The translations under genes were made by a program, and so were the position numbers. Positions 44,021 to 53,133 of a stretch of DNA of 55,322 nt are shown in pieces (position 1 is the stretch's first letter; each line of letters opens with the position of its first letter). The stretch is taken from the NCBI GenBank assembly GCA_016718875.1, contig JADKBL010000032.1, positions 1 to 55,322 of the forward strand, read 5' to 3'. The notes beneath the pieces were generated by a model, which worked only from the letters and a program-made list of their open reading frames with translations, was not told the DNA's origin and searched no databases. This stretch comes from Bacteroidota bacterium. GTDB lineage: Bacteria > Bacteroidota > Bacteroidia > Bacteroidales > VadinHA17.

Positions 44021-46867
44021 ATGAAGAATGTATTAATAATTATATGTTTGATCCTGTTTTTCCCTGCTGCCTATAATGCTGAAGCACAGCAGGATTATTA
44101 TGAACAACTGGCAGAAGGTTTCAAAAATCCGCCCCTTTCGGCACGACCGAAAGCCTACTGGTGGTGCCTGAATGGAAACATCGATACAGTAAGAGCAAAG
44201 CAGGAATTTCAGGCAATGAAGAATGCCGGACTCAGCGGATTTGATATCTTCGAAATAGGCGTTCCCAAATCTGATACTATGATACCGGGTGGGCCTGCAT
44301 TCATGAGTGATGAATCGCTTAGAATACTCAAAACAGTAATAAATGAAGCAGGAAGACTTGGACTGACTGTCGGTTTGAACCTGGCGAGCAGCTGGAATGC
44401 AGGAGGCAGCTGGGTTAAACCGGAACATGCAGGGAAGTCATTGTACTTCTCCAAAGTAAGCCTTAAAGGTGTACAGGGCCGTATAGAGACAAAACTTCCG
44501 TTCCCTGAAATATCATTTCCAAGGGCCTCACTGATAGGAGGGTCGGGGAAACCTATGATCCCTTTCAGAGACAACGGAAAGCCTTCTTATTTTAAAGAGA
44601 TAGCTATTCTTGCAGTACCTGCCGGTGCAGGTAACGGAACGTTGGATTCAACATCTGTGATAAATCTTACTCAGTATTTCAATTATGACTCTGACATCCT
44701 TAAATGGGATGTTCCTTCTGGTGATTGGGATATTTTCAGATATGTCTGTTCCAATTCCGGGCAGGAACTTGTACTCCCAAGTCCGAAATCAGCAGGACTG
44801 ACAATTGATCATTTCGATTCTGTAGCTGTTGAAACTCATCTTGAGTATATCATTAACAGACTGTTTCCGGTTTTAGGCGATTTTCGCAATACAGCACTGA
44901 AGAGCCTGTACCTTGCAAGTTATGAAGCAAGGGGATTTGTTTGGACTTCTACTTTGCAGGATGAATTCATACGATTGAATGGCTATGATATTACAAGGTT
45001 CATCCCGGTTCTTTTTACCCCTGAGATCTTCAACCCGGAGATTTCAGAAATGATAAGATCTGATTTTAAGAGAACTCTGTCGGAATTAATGATAAATAAC
45101 CTTTACAGGAAGGCCAGACAGGTGTCGAACAAGTATGGATTGAAAATCAATTGTGAAGCAGGAGGACCAGGTTTCCCATTATACAACGGGCCGGCAGAAC
45201 CATTAAAAGCCCTTGGCTCTCTCGATATTCCCCGCGGAGAGTTCTGGGTAAACCATTCAAGATATTATAAAGATGACAACTCAATTGACAGCATTGATAT
45301 TCTGCGTGTTGTAAAAGAGGTAGCTGCTGCTTCTCACATTTATGAGAAGGGAATAGTGGAGGAGGAATCATTTTCCTCATTCCAGCATTGGCAGGAGGGT
45401 CCGGGTGACATAAAAAGATTTGGTGATCGCGCCTTCTGCGAGGGAATGAACAAAGTTGTGCTTCATGGTTTCAGTCATAATATAACCGGGTCAGGTTACC
45501 CGGGGTATGTATATCATGCAGGAACACATTTCAATAACAAGCGAGTATGGTGGCCGATGGTGAAACCTTTTTTCGACTACCTCTCACGTAACTCATTTAT
45601 TTTCCAGGAGACAAAATTTGTTGCTGATGTAATCTGGTATTACGGTGATAAAGTGCCTAACTCAGCCACTCCGAAAAATACACACTTCAGGGTTGGACCA
45701 GGGTATGATTATGAAGTTATAAATACTGAAATTCTTGTTGATAAACTAAGCGTTAAAAATGGAAGGCTTACTCTTCCTGATGGTTCATCATTCAGTCTGC
45801 TCGCAATTGAAAAGGAAAAAATAAGGAATCCCTTAGTTGAACAAAAACTTAAGAAACTTTCTGCAGAAGGAGCTGTAATAACAGGTACTGATCCTGAGGA
45901 AATGCTAAAGTATCTTACACTCAAACCTGATTTTGAATACAGGGATAATGATTCTTCACTTCTCGACTATATACATTACCAGAAAGGAAATCTCGACTTC
46001 TATTTTGTAAGGAATACTACAAATGGATGGATTTCACGTCTTTGCGGTTTTCGTCAGAATGGGAAGGTGCCGGAATTGTGGGATCCGGTTACAGGCGAAA
46101 TCCTTCCTGTAAGAATTTATCAGACTGAAGGTGAGCAGATTAATTTGCCACTGACGCTCCCTCCGTATGGTTCAGCATTTATTGTTTTCAGGCAGACTGT
46201 CCCTACTCAGTTGTACACTAATATAAGGGTTGATACGCAGGATCCTCCTTATATTCAATACCTTGCTGATGGAGTTGTGGTTATTCCCGCCGGTGCATAC
46301 CAGCAGATGAATGAACCTGGCAAGAGAAAAGTACTGAACCGTTCAGCAATTAAGCTTGACGGGCCGTGGAAAGTTTCATTTCCTCCCGGATGGGGTGCTC
46401 CTTCAAACTATGTTATGCAGGATCTTGTTTCTCTCACTGAAATATTCCAACCCGGGATCAGGTACTTTTCCGGTATCGCAACTTTTGAAAAACCATTCTC
46501 ATTCAGGTATGGCAAAGAACCTATGAATGACAAGAAGATCTACCTCGATCTGGGTGTTGTTGAAGAGGTTGCAGAAGTTTGGCTTAATAACAAATTTCTG
46601 GGAACCACCTGGACAAGGCCTCACAGATTCGATGTCACCGGTCTGATAATTCATGGTGAAAACTACCTGACTGTTAAAGTAGCAAATACCTGGAGCAACC
46701 GTATAATTGGTGATGCAATTACCGGGGAGAAATTTACAAACACCAACATTACCAGGACCAGTGTTCCCGGAACAGACAGAACAAATGTTCCATGGAAAGA
46801 GGTGCCTCTTAATGATTCAGGCCTTCTCGGACCAGTCACGATTGAGACAGTAAGTATTATCCGCTGA
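44021..46867 (+). CDS. secreted GH106-like glycoside hydrolase (alpha-L-rhamnosidase family)
   Basis: 948 residues with a signal peptide (CLILFFPAAYNAEAQQ). The N-terminus KNPPLSARPKAYWWCLNGNI, AGLSGFDIFEIGVP and GLTVGLNLASSWNAGGSWV are characteristic of the GH106/'glycosyl hydrolase' family of Bacteroidota, which remove rhamnose from rhamnogalacturonan and related pectins. The region SHIYEKGIVEEESFSSFQHW probably holds an acidic catalytic residue. The C-terminal part (from about 770) is a GH2-type galactose-binding sandwich (KIYLDLGVVEEVAEVWLN, LTVKVANTWSNRI). Assignment to GH106 is by pattern, and some relatives act on other sugars. The stop is 4 bp before the MFS gene. Confidence 0.8.
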   Translation: MKNVLIIICLILFFPAAYNAEAQQDYYEQLAEGFKNPPLSARPKAYWWCLNGNIDTVRAKQEFQAMKNAGLSGFDIFEIGVPKSDTMIPGGPAFMSDESLRILKTVINEAGRLGLTVGLNLASSWNAGGSWVKPEHAGKSLYFSKVSLKGVQGRIETKLPFPEISFPRASLIGGSGKPMIPFRDNGKPSYFKEIAILAVPAGAGNGTLDSTSVINLTQYFNYDSDILKWDVPSGDWDIFRYVCSNSGQELVLPSPKSAGLTIDHFDSVAVETHLEYIINRLFPVLGDFRNTALKSLYLASYEARGFVWTSTLQDEFIRLNGYDITRFIPVLFTPEIFNPEISEMIRSDFKRTLSELMINNLYRKARQVSNKYGLKINCEAGGPGFPLYNGPAEPLKALGSLDIPRGEFWVNHSRYYKDDNSIDSIDILRVVKEVAAASHIYEKGIVEEESFSSFQHWQEGPGDIKRFGDRAFCEGMNKVVLHGFSHNITGSGYPGYVYHAGTHFNNKRVWWPMVKPFFDYLSRNSFIFQETKFVADVIWYYGDKVPNSATPKNTHFRVGPGYDYEVINTEILVDKLSVKNGRLTLPDGSSFSLLAIEKEKIRNPLVEQKLKKLSAEGAVITGTDPEEMLKYLTLKPDFEYRDNDSSLLDYIHYQKGNLDFYFVRNTTNGWISRLCGFRQNGKVPELWDPVTGEILPVRIYQTEGEQINLPLTLPPYGSAFIVFRQTVPTQLYTNIRVDTQDPPYIQYLADGVVVIPAGAYQQMNEPGKRKVLNRSAIKLDGPWKVSFPPGWGAPSNYVMQDLVSLTEIFQPGIRYFSGIATFEKPFSFRYGKEPMNDKKIYLDLGVVEEVAEVWLNNKFLGTTWTRPHRFDVTGLIIHGENYLTVKVANTWSNRIIGDAITGEKFTNTNITRTSVPGTDRTNVPWKEVPLNDSGLLGPVTIETVSIIR

Positions 46868-46871
46868 TCAG

Positions 46872-48113
46872 ATGAAAAGATCCGGACCTTATTCATGGAT
46901 AATCGTGGTTGCTCTGCTTCTAGTTGCAACTTCACTTAGTTTCCTTGACCGACAGGTACTTTCCGTTTCCATAATTAAAATCCGTGATGAAATCAACATT
47001 TCTGATGTAGGCTACGGTTTTGTAAATTCCGGATTCCTTATAAGTTATGCTTTGATGTTCACCCTTGGAGGTGTCCTTATTGACAGGTATGGAAGCCGTC
47101 TTGGTCTAGCAGTTTCTGTTGGTTTCTGGTCTTTTGCCACACTTCTGCACAGTCTTGCCAGCTCTGCTTTCCATTTTGGTTTTTTCAGGTTTATGCTTGG
47201 CCTGGGTGAAGGGGGGTGCTTTCCTGGAGCTGTTAAAGCTGTAATTGAAAGAGTTCCAAAGGAGCGTCATGCACTTGCAAACGGTATTGCAATAGGAGGT
47301 TCAGCACTTGGTGCTGTTATTGCCCCTCCATTATGTGCATGGCTGCTATTATCGGTAGGATGGAGATCACTTTTCCTCATTACTGGCGGATTTGGATTCA
47401 TGTGGCTGGCCGCCTGGCTTTTTTTTACAAGGCTGAGGAAAGAAGCCAATTCTGTATCCGCGATTACTCCTCCTGAGATAATTCATTATGAAAAAGCTAG
47501 TTTTCTGTCACTTTTAAGAAACAGGGAAGCTCTCACATTCATTGTAATCAGGTTTGTATTAGATCCCATTTTCTACTTTTATATGTTCTGGATTCCGAAG
47601 TATCTGAATGAAAGTCAGTCACTGACACTTGAAAGTATAGGTAACATACTATGGATACCTTTTCTTGCTCTGGGCATTGGTAACTTTCTGGGAGGTTGGT
47701 TCTCTGACCTTATTTTTAGAAAAACCTCCAGTACAAATAAGGCAAGAAAGATTGTTATGGGTATAGCTGCAACTATCACCATGCCTTTGTTAGCTGTCGG
47801 ATTCATTAATAGTACTACAGTAATTGTAATTCTGATGGCTCTGGCTTTCTTTGCTCACGGATTGTGGATAACCAACTACATAACTTCAATTAGCGACATA
47901 TTTGGAAGCAGGGTGACATCTACAGTTGTTGGATTATCTGGATCAGCAGGGGCAATATCCGCTCTTGTGCTCAATCCGCTTATAGGACTTATAGTGGTTA
48001 ATTACTCATACAATCCCATGTGGTGGTATGCCGGCCTGATGTACCCTGTTGCTTTTATTATACTTGTCACATTAATTCCAAAAATAGAGAGCAACGGATT
48101 TAGTAAAATCTAG
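46872..48113 (+). CDS. MFS transporter, anion:cation symporter-like
   Basis: 413 residues with about 12 membrane segments. SLSFLDRQVLSVSIIKIRDE and GGVLIDRYGSRLGLAVSVGF give the ACS-type MFS signatures. FGFFRFMLGLGEGGCFPGAVKAV parallels the ExuT-like protein at 7344-8645, so the cargo is probably a monosaccharide acid or sugar acid. The gene lies 4 bp after the GH106-like gene and about 18 bp before the isomerase-like gene, implying import of the product released by the hydrolase. Confidence 0.85.
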   Translation: MKRSGPYSWIIVVALLLVATSLSFLDRQVLSVSIIKIRDEINISDVGYGFVNSGFLISYALMFTLGGVLIDRYGSRLGLAVSVGFWSFATLLHSLASSAFHFGFFRFMLGLGEGGCFPGAVKAVIERVPKERHALANGIAIGGSALGAVIAPPLCAWLLLSVGWRSLFLITGGFGFMWLAAWLFFTRLRKEANSVSAITPPEIIHYEKASFLSLLRNREALTFIVIRFVLDPIFYFYMFWIPKYLNESQSLTLESIGNILWIPFLALGIGNFLGGWFSDLIFRKTSSTNKARKIVMGIAATITMPLLAVGFINSTTVIVILMALAFFAHGLWITNYITSISDIFGSRVTSTVVGLSGSAGAISALVLNPLIGLIVVNYSYNPMWWYAGLMYPVAFIILVTLIPKIESNGFSKI

Positions 48114-48131
48114 TTTTGTAATTTGAAAAAA

Positions 48132-49616
48132 ATGAAGGATATGTCATCAAAAGAAAACAAACCAGCTTATTCTGAAAACCCAAAGCCTGATACACGCCTA
48201 GGAGTTTTCGGAGTGGGATATGAGAAATACTGGGAACAGTTTCCTGGTTTACTTGAGGAACTGATACAGAAGCAGCATAAGCTGATTGAAAAGCTTAAAA
48301 GGCCAGGTTACGAGGTAATTGATTATGGAATAATCGATTCCCCCCGAAAAGCTTATGAAACTCTGCCTTTGATAATGGCTTCCAGTCCTGATATCCTTTT
48401 CTGCGATATGCTTACATATGCTACTTCAGGTACATTTGGTATTATTATTAAATCAATAAGTGTTCCGGTAGTAATGGTTGCTCTTCAGCCTATGAAAGCA
48501 ATGGATTATACAAAGGCTTCAACCTATATGCAGCTTTATAATGATGATATTTGCTCATTGCCTGAATTTGCAGGTGTTGCTGTACGCATGGGTAAAAAGG
48601 TCCCTGAAATGATTATAGGTACACTTGATGATGATACTGAGGCTGAGACCCAGCTTGACGAATACTGCAGGATAGCAAAAGTACTTCATGATCTGAAGAA
48701 TTCACACTTGGGTCACCTGGGCCATCCTATCAATGCCATGCTCGACATGCATTCAGATGCTACTATGATTACTTCATGTTTCGGAAGTCATATTGTTCAA
48801 TGTGAGGCAAATGAACTTATGAAATGCTATGATGAAGTTACACATGACGAAATAATTACGACTGAAAAGCAGATCCTGGGATTTTTCGATACTCCTGATC
48901 CTGTATCAGATCCCATTTCAATGAAATTAACTGATGATGATCTTCATATTGCTGCAAAAGTGAGTGTTGCTCTTTCAAATTTTGTTAAATCATCCAGGCT
49001 TGACGGACTTGCATATTATTATGACGGTCCCGATGAAAGTGAAGTTCGTAAGGTCATGTCAAACCTTATTGTAGGTAATTCATTGCTCACTGCTGAACAC
49101 ATTCCGATGTGCGGTGAGTCTGATCTCAAAACACTTATAGCCCTCCTTATTTTTGACAGGCTCGGAATAGGAGGGAGCTTTGCTGAATTTCATCCAGTTG
49201 ATTTTAAGGAAGGATTTGTTCTGGTAGGCCATGATGGTCCACATAATATTTCAATTGCTGACGGAAAGCCGGTACTGAGAAGTCTGAAGAAGTACCATGG
49301 CAAACCAGGTAAGGGAGCAGGTGTTGAATTCAAAATTAAGGAGGGACCAATAACAATGTTGTCAATAAATTCAACATTTGATGGAAAATTCAAATTCGTC
49401 ATTGCTGAAGGAGAATCAGTTAGTGGTCCGATACCACCTACAGGCAATACTAATACCAGGGGATTCTTTAAACCTGATATAAGAACATTTCTCAAGAACT
49501 GGATTAAGGAGGGCCCGACTCACCATTTCGCACTAGGCATTGGCCACCATGCTTCAACCCTTGAAAAGATAGCCTCCTTTCTGAATATTGAATCAAAGGT
49601 TGTTACAAGATTTTAA
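48132..49616 (+). CDS. L-arabinose/L-fucose isomerase-family protein
   Basis: 494 residues from ATG 48132; a TTG at 48123 would add three residues. It has the AraA/FucI-like fold of two Rossmann-like domains plus a catalytic C-domain. The N-terminus RLGVFGVGYEKYWEQFPGL is typical. Candidate metal ligands in the order expected for AraA are Glu in MCGESDLKTLI, Glu in FAEFHPVDF, His in LVGHDGPHNIS and His in HHFALGIGHHASTLEKIASF. It is too diverged to be called araA. The neighbours (hydrolase, transporter) suggest it isomerises the aldose they supply, perhaps rhamnose or a deoxy sugar. Confidence 0.75.
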   Translation: MKDMSSKENKPAYSENPKPDTRLGVFGVGYEKYWEQFPGLLEELIQKQHKLIEKLKRPGYEVIDYGIIDSPRKAYETLPLIMASSPDILFCDMLTYATSGTFGIIIKSISVPVVMVALQPMKAMDYTKASTYMQLYNDDICSLPEFAGVAVRMGKKVPEMIIGTLDDDTEAETQLDEYCRIAKVLHDLKNSHLGHLGHPINAMLDMHSDATMITSCFGSHIVQCEANELMKCYDEVTHDEIITTEKQILGFFDTPDPVSDPISMKLTDDDLHIAAKVSVALSNFVKSSRLDGLAYYYDGPDESEVRKVMSNLIVGNSLLTAEHIPMCGESDLKTLIALLIFDRLGIGGSFAEFHPVDFKEGFVLVGHDGPHNISIADGKPVLRSLKKYHGKPGKGAGVEFKIKEGPITMLSINSTFDGKFKFVIAEGESVSGPIPPTGNTNTRGFFKPDIRTFLKNWIKEGPTHHFALGIGHHASTLEKIASFLNIESKVVTRF

Positions 49617-49697
49617 TTCAGATTGTTAAGTGATTTTTGAAGAGATGATCAATTATCATTTTTATATCTGAAAAATATTTAAATATTTGCCTCGGAT

Positions 49698-49738
49698 TAA
49701 CCGGACCCCGGACCCCGGAACCAGTACCCAGGAACAAA
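49698..49738. repeat. period-7 array (CCGGACC)
   Basis: CCGGACC, CCGGACC, CCGGAAC, CAGTACC, CAGGAAC in 7-bp phase, ending 11 bp before the iorA start codon. Confidence 0.7.
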
Positions 49739-49748
49739 ATATATAGAC

Positions 49749-51353
49749 ATGAAAAACCTTTTACTACTCGGAGATGAAGCCATTGCCCAGGCTGCACTTG
49801 ATGCAGGATTAAGCGGGATGTATGCTTATCCCGGTACTCCTTCAACCGAAATAATGGAGTATATCCAATCTTCGGAACAGGCTGAAGAGCGGAATGTGCA
49901 CAGGGAATGGTCAGCCAACGAAAAGACAGCCATGGAAGCTGCTCTGGGTATGTCCTACTGTGGTAAAAGGGCAATGGTTGCCATGAAACATGTCGGGCTG
50001 AATGTTGCAGCTGACCCGTTTATAAATTCAGCCATGACTGGTGTTAACGGAGGACTGATTGTTGTCTCTGCTGATGATCCTTCGATGCACTCGTCTCAGA
50101 ATGAGCAGGATTCAAGGTTTTATGCAAAGTTTGCCAACGTTCCATGTTTTGAACCCTCTGATCAGCAGGAGGCATATGAAATGATTTTTGATGCATTTGA
50201 ACTCTCCGAGAAATATAAGCTGCCGGTTTTATTCAGGATTACAACCAGGCTTGCACATTCAAGGGCAAGTGTTTCCCTGCGGGAACCGATGCCTGAGAAG
50301 AAGCTGTCTTTACCAGCCGATCCGGTCCAGTTTGTTCTTCTGCCGGCTATTGCCAGAAAGAAATACAAATACCTGATAGATGCTTTTGAAAAGCTGAGAT
50401 ATGAGATCCGTCTTTCAAAATACAATTCATTTAAAGATGGCTCAAATCGTGATATGGGAATCATTGCATGCGGAATCGCATACAATTATCTCATAGAAAA
50501 TATCGGAAGCAGTAATCATGAATATCCGGTTTTGAAATTATCGGGCTATCCATTCCCTAAAGATCTGATAAAGGATATCACCGGCAGATGCAAATCTGTT
50601 CTTATCCTTGAGGAGGGAGCACCCATGGTGGAGGAGAGCCTAAGGGGATTACTTGATGACGGGATTAAGATCTATGGCAGAATGGACGGAACAGTTCCGC
50701 GTGACGGAGAACTTAATCCAACCATTGTGGCAAAGTCGCTTGGAATGGAAACCAGTTTCGGAAGTGAAGTTCCGTCGCTTGTAAAGAGCAGGCCTCCCTC
50801 TTTCTGCAAGGGATGCGGACATGCTGATATGTTTAATGCCCTTATAGATGCTCTTAAATTCTATAAAACAGGCAGCGTATTTGCAGATATTGGTTGTTAT
50901 ACGCTTGGTGCCCTTCCTCCATATAATTCAATTAATTCATGTGTTGATATGGGGGCTTCAGTCACAATGGCTGTGGGAGCGGCAGATGCGGGTCTTTTCC
51001 CTTCAGTATCAGTAATCGGTGATTCAACCTTTACTCATTCCGGTATGACAGGATTGCTTGATGCTGTAGTAAAAGGATCATCAGTAACTATAATTATATC
51101 TGATAATTCCACAACAGGGATGACAGGCGGCCAGGACTCCCATGCAACAGGACGGTTGGAACAGATTTGCAGCGGGCTGGGTGTTGATGAAAAGCATATC
51201 AGGCTAATTATTCCCCTTCGTAAGAATCATGAAGAGAATGTTCTTATAATGAGAGAGGAATTCGAACACAGGGGAGTCTCGGTTATAATAGCACAGCGTG
51301 AATGTATCCAGACAGCCACTAAGAAAAAAAGAGCAGTAACTTCAAACAGGTAA
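49749..51353 (+). CDS. iorA: indolepyruvate:ferredoxin oxidoreductase alpha subunit, no C-terminal ferredoxin domain
   Basis: 534 residues. IorA with IorB oxidises aryl-2-oxo acids to acyl-CoA, passing electrons to ferredoxin. The N-terminal pyrimidine domain has LLLGDEAIAQAALDAGLSGM and YPGTPSTEIMEY. The TPP-binding region has SFCKGCGHADMFNAL, then GDSTFTHSGMTGLLDAV and ISDNSTTGMTGGQDSH. Many archaeal IorA proteins end in a two-cluster ferredoxin domain with paired CxxCxxCxxxCP motifs. This one ends at CIQTATKKKRAVTSNR without them, so it must rely on a separate electron acceptor. It precedes iorB by 15 bp. Confidence 0.88.
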   Translation: MKNLLLLGDEAIAQAALDAGLSGMYAYPGTPSTEIMEYIQSSEQAEERNVHREWSANEKTAMEAALGMSYCGKRAMVAMKHVGLNVAADPFINSAMTGVNGGLIVVSADDPSMHSSQNEQDSRFYAKFANVPCFEPSDQQEAYEMIFDAFELSEKYKLPVLFRITTRLAHSRASVSLREPMPEKKLSLPADPVQFVLLPAIARKKYKYLIDAFEKLRYEIRLSKYNSFKDGSNRDMGIIACGIAYNYLIENIGSSNHEYPVLKLSGYPFPKDLIKDITGRCKSVLILEEGAPMVEESLRGLLDDGIKIYGRMDGTVPRDGELNPTIVAKSLGMETSFGSEVPSLVKSRPPSFCKGCGHADMFNALIDALKFYKTGSVFADIGCYTLGALPPYNSINSCVDMGASVTMAVGAADAGLFPSVSVIGDSTFTHSGMTGLLDAVVKGSSVTIIISDNSTTGMTGGQDSHATGRLEQICSGLGVDEKHIRLIIPLRKNHEENVLIMREEFEHRGVSVIIAQRECIQTATKKKRAVTSNR

Positions 51354-51368
51354 ATTGCTGAAAATTAG

Positions 51369-51944
51369 ATGAAAACAGATATTATTATTTCGGGCGTTGG
51401 CGGACAGGGAATATTATCAATTGCAGCAACAATTGGACTAGCCGCAGTAGCCAATAAACTATACCTTAAACAATCGGAAGTTCACGGAATGAGTCAGAGG
51501 GGAGGGGATGTGCAATCTCATTTCAGGTTGTCCGACAAGCCAATAGCTTCTGATCTTATACCTTATGGGAAAGCAGATATTATTATTTCTGTTGAACCTA
51601 TGGAATCGCTCCGCTATCTTCCATGGCTCTCAAAGAACGGCTGGATAGTAACTAATTCAGTTCCGATGGTAAATATTCCGGATTATCCCGCTGCAGAGGA
51701 TATTATAAATGAAATAAAAAAGATTAAGAATCATATAATTATAGATGCTGATTCCATAGCTAAAGAAGCCGGTTCGTCAAAGGCAGGTAATATTGTTATC
51801 CTGGGCGCTGCATCTCCTTTTATTCAAATGCCATACAGCAGTCTTGAAGATGCGATCAGGAAGCTTTTCGGAAAGAAAGGAGAGGAGATTGTGGAAATTA
51901 ACCTTAAAGCTCTTAAAGCTGGCAGAGAGGCCTCAGGCAAATAG
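51369..51944 (+). CDS. iorB: indolepyruvate:ferredoxin oxidoreductase beta subunit
   Basis: 191 residues, the normal length of the gamma-type domain that completes IorA. IISGVGGQGILSIAATIGLA is the family glycine motif, and KQSEVHGMSQRGGDVQSHFR is the catalytic-domain signature. EPMESLRYLPWLS and LGAASPFIQMPYSSLEDAIR follow. It is co-transcribed with iorA. Together they handle aromatic amino-acid-derived oxo acids or run in the reductive direction to make them. The association with a sugar isomerase and GH106-like hydrolase upstream may only reflect neighbouring operons, since a repeat array separates them. Confidence 0.9.
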   Translation: MKTDIIISGVGGQGILSIAATIGLAAVANKLYLKQSEVHGMSQRGGDVQSHFRLSDKPIASDLIPYGKADIIISVEPMESLRYLPWLSKNGWIVTNSVPMVNIPDYPAAEDIINEIKKIKNHIIIDADSIAKEAGSSKAGNIVILGAASPFIQMPYSSLEDAIRKLFGKKGEEIVEINLKALKAGREASGK

Positions 51945-51945
51945 T

Positions 51946-51985
51946 CCTTTGTGACCCTTATTGCCTTAGAGTCTTCGTGGCAAAA
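51946..51985. repeat. degenerate 'TTTGTG' block of the CACAGAG repeat family
   Basis: CTTTGTGACCCTTATTGCC followed by TTAGAGTCTTCGTGGC lies just after the iorB stop. It resembles the complementary strand of the 5970-6061 and 17136-17205 repeats, but is more diverged. Confidence 0.45.
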
Positions 51986-51988
51986 AAA

Positions 51989-53018
51989 TTAAAATTTAAA
52001 TAAAGCATTAAGATATATAAGGCTACTGTTCTGGATACCCTCATAATAAGGAGTTCTTCCCTGGAAATCAAGTGCCAGCTTAATATTAGGTGTGAAGCTA
52101 TGCTGAACACCAAATACCAGAAAAGTACCATCTTTCAGATAATTCCAGTGTTCAATATCCTTTTCAGGTATAACTGAAGTGGAGAAGTCATACCTGGCAA
52201 AGAGTTCATCCTTATCCGTAAAACTAATACCGCCTGTTGCTGATAATCCCCAGCTATGGTGTCCTGATATTTCATCCAGATTTGTCTTGATACTTGCTTC
52301 TGCTCCAAAATTAAAAATCTCGTTTTTGAATCCTGCAAATACAATACCGGTAATGAGGTCAGCATCAGGTTTTCTTTCGTAATCGCCATAAATCCTGAAA
52401 GCAAAATTTTTATCCGGTGTTATTGTCAGCCCCAATGAACTTCTTACACCATTATCAAGCTGAAGTTCAAGATAACCATCTCCGTTCATTACAGTAACAT
52501 CACCACTGATCATGTCATTGAATTTATAGTCGAGTGCAAACCCAAGATCAGCAACATAGCCATATCCGTTTAGCGACTGATAAGTATTGGCAAGGTATCT
52601 CTTTCCCCAGAATTTCTGCTGGTATCTGAATAGCCTGGTATCTGTAAGACCGAATGCTATCCTCAGTTTTTCATCGGTCCATATTATTGAGGCTTCACGG
52701 AAATATGCATATCTTCTTCTTATTGCACCAGCTGTTACATCATCCGGGGTGCCCAGGGTTTATCATAATTGAAGCAGAAAAATGTTCATCTGCGATATAG
52801 TTATATCCAAGGTAGGCCCTGTTTATGCCAAATCCGGTTGTTTTGGATGTATCATTCAGATTGACATGAAAATCAGTGAATATTTCAGCAACTGCCTTGC
52901 TTTCATTTGGTGAATTCTGGCAGTAAATTACATTTGACAGTATTACCAGTGAAGTAGATACCGTCAGGAGTTTTGAGATCAGACTCATCTTGTTTGAGTT
53001 CTTTTTTTTAAAGCGCAA
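51989..53018 (-). CDS. porin-like outer-membrane protein, one-base frameshift near 52752
   Basis: Two frames (53018-52740 and the frame ending at 51989) join if one G is removed from the GGG run, turning NPGHPG-stop into NPGTPDDVTAGAIRRR. The result is about 342 residues. A signal peptide is visible (LLTVSTSLVILSNVIYCQ). The barrel has alternating strands such as FRIYGDYERKPDAD, NFGAEASIKTNL and KLALDFQGRTPYY, ending in NALFKF with a terminal Phe, the outer-membrane insertion signal. It resembles the 'porin family' of Bacteroidota. A true null allele is possible, but the same kind of break in truA suggests a consensus error. Confidence 0.8.
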
Positions 53019-53100
53019 ATGTAAATCATTCTGTTTAAGAATTGCTTATCAATTTGCCTTTTCAATGATTTTTTAGCCTAAAAAATGTTAAAAGATAAAC

Positions 53101-53108
53101 TATATTTG
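53101..53108 (+). promoter_or_regulatory. -7 box for the MurQ/GKRP-like gene
   Basis: TATATTTG is an exact TAnnTTTG match, 25 bases before ATG 53134. A -33 TTTG is not evident. Confidence 0.4.
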
Positions 53109-53133
53109 AAGTCCAATTTTAATTTTCTGATTG

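Noticed and set aside
46872..48113. A second exuT
   Set aside because: It shares ACS signatures but sits in a different operon with a GH106-like hydrolase; the substrate cannot be assumed to be a hexuronate.
51989..53018. Two separate small proteins in the porin region
   Set aside because: One extra base explains both pieces as one signal-peptide-to-terminal-Phe barrel.
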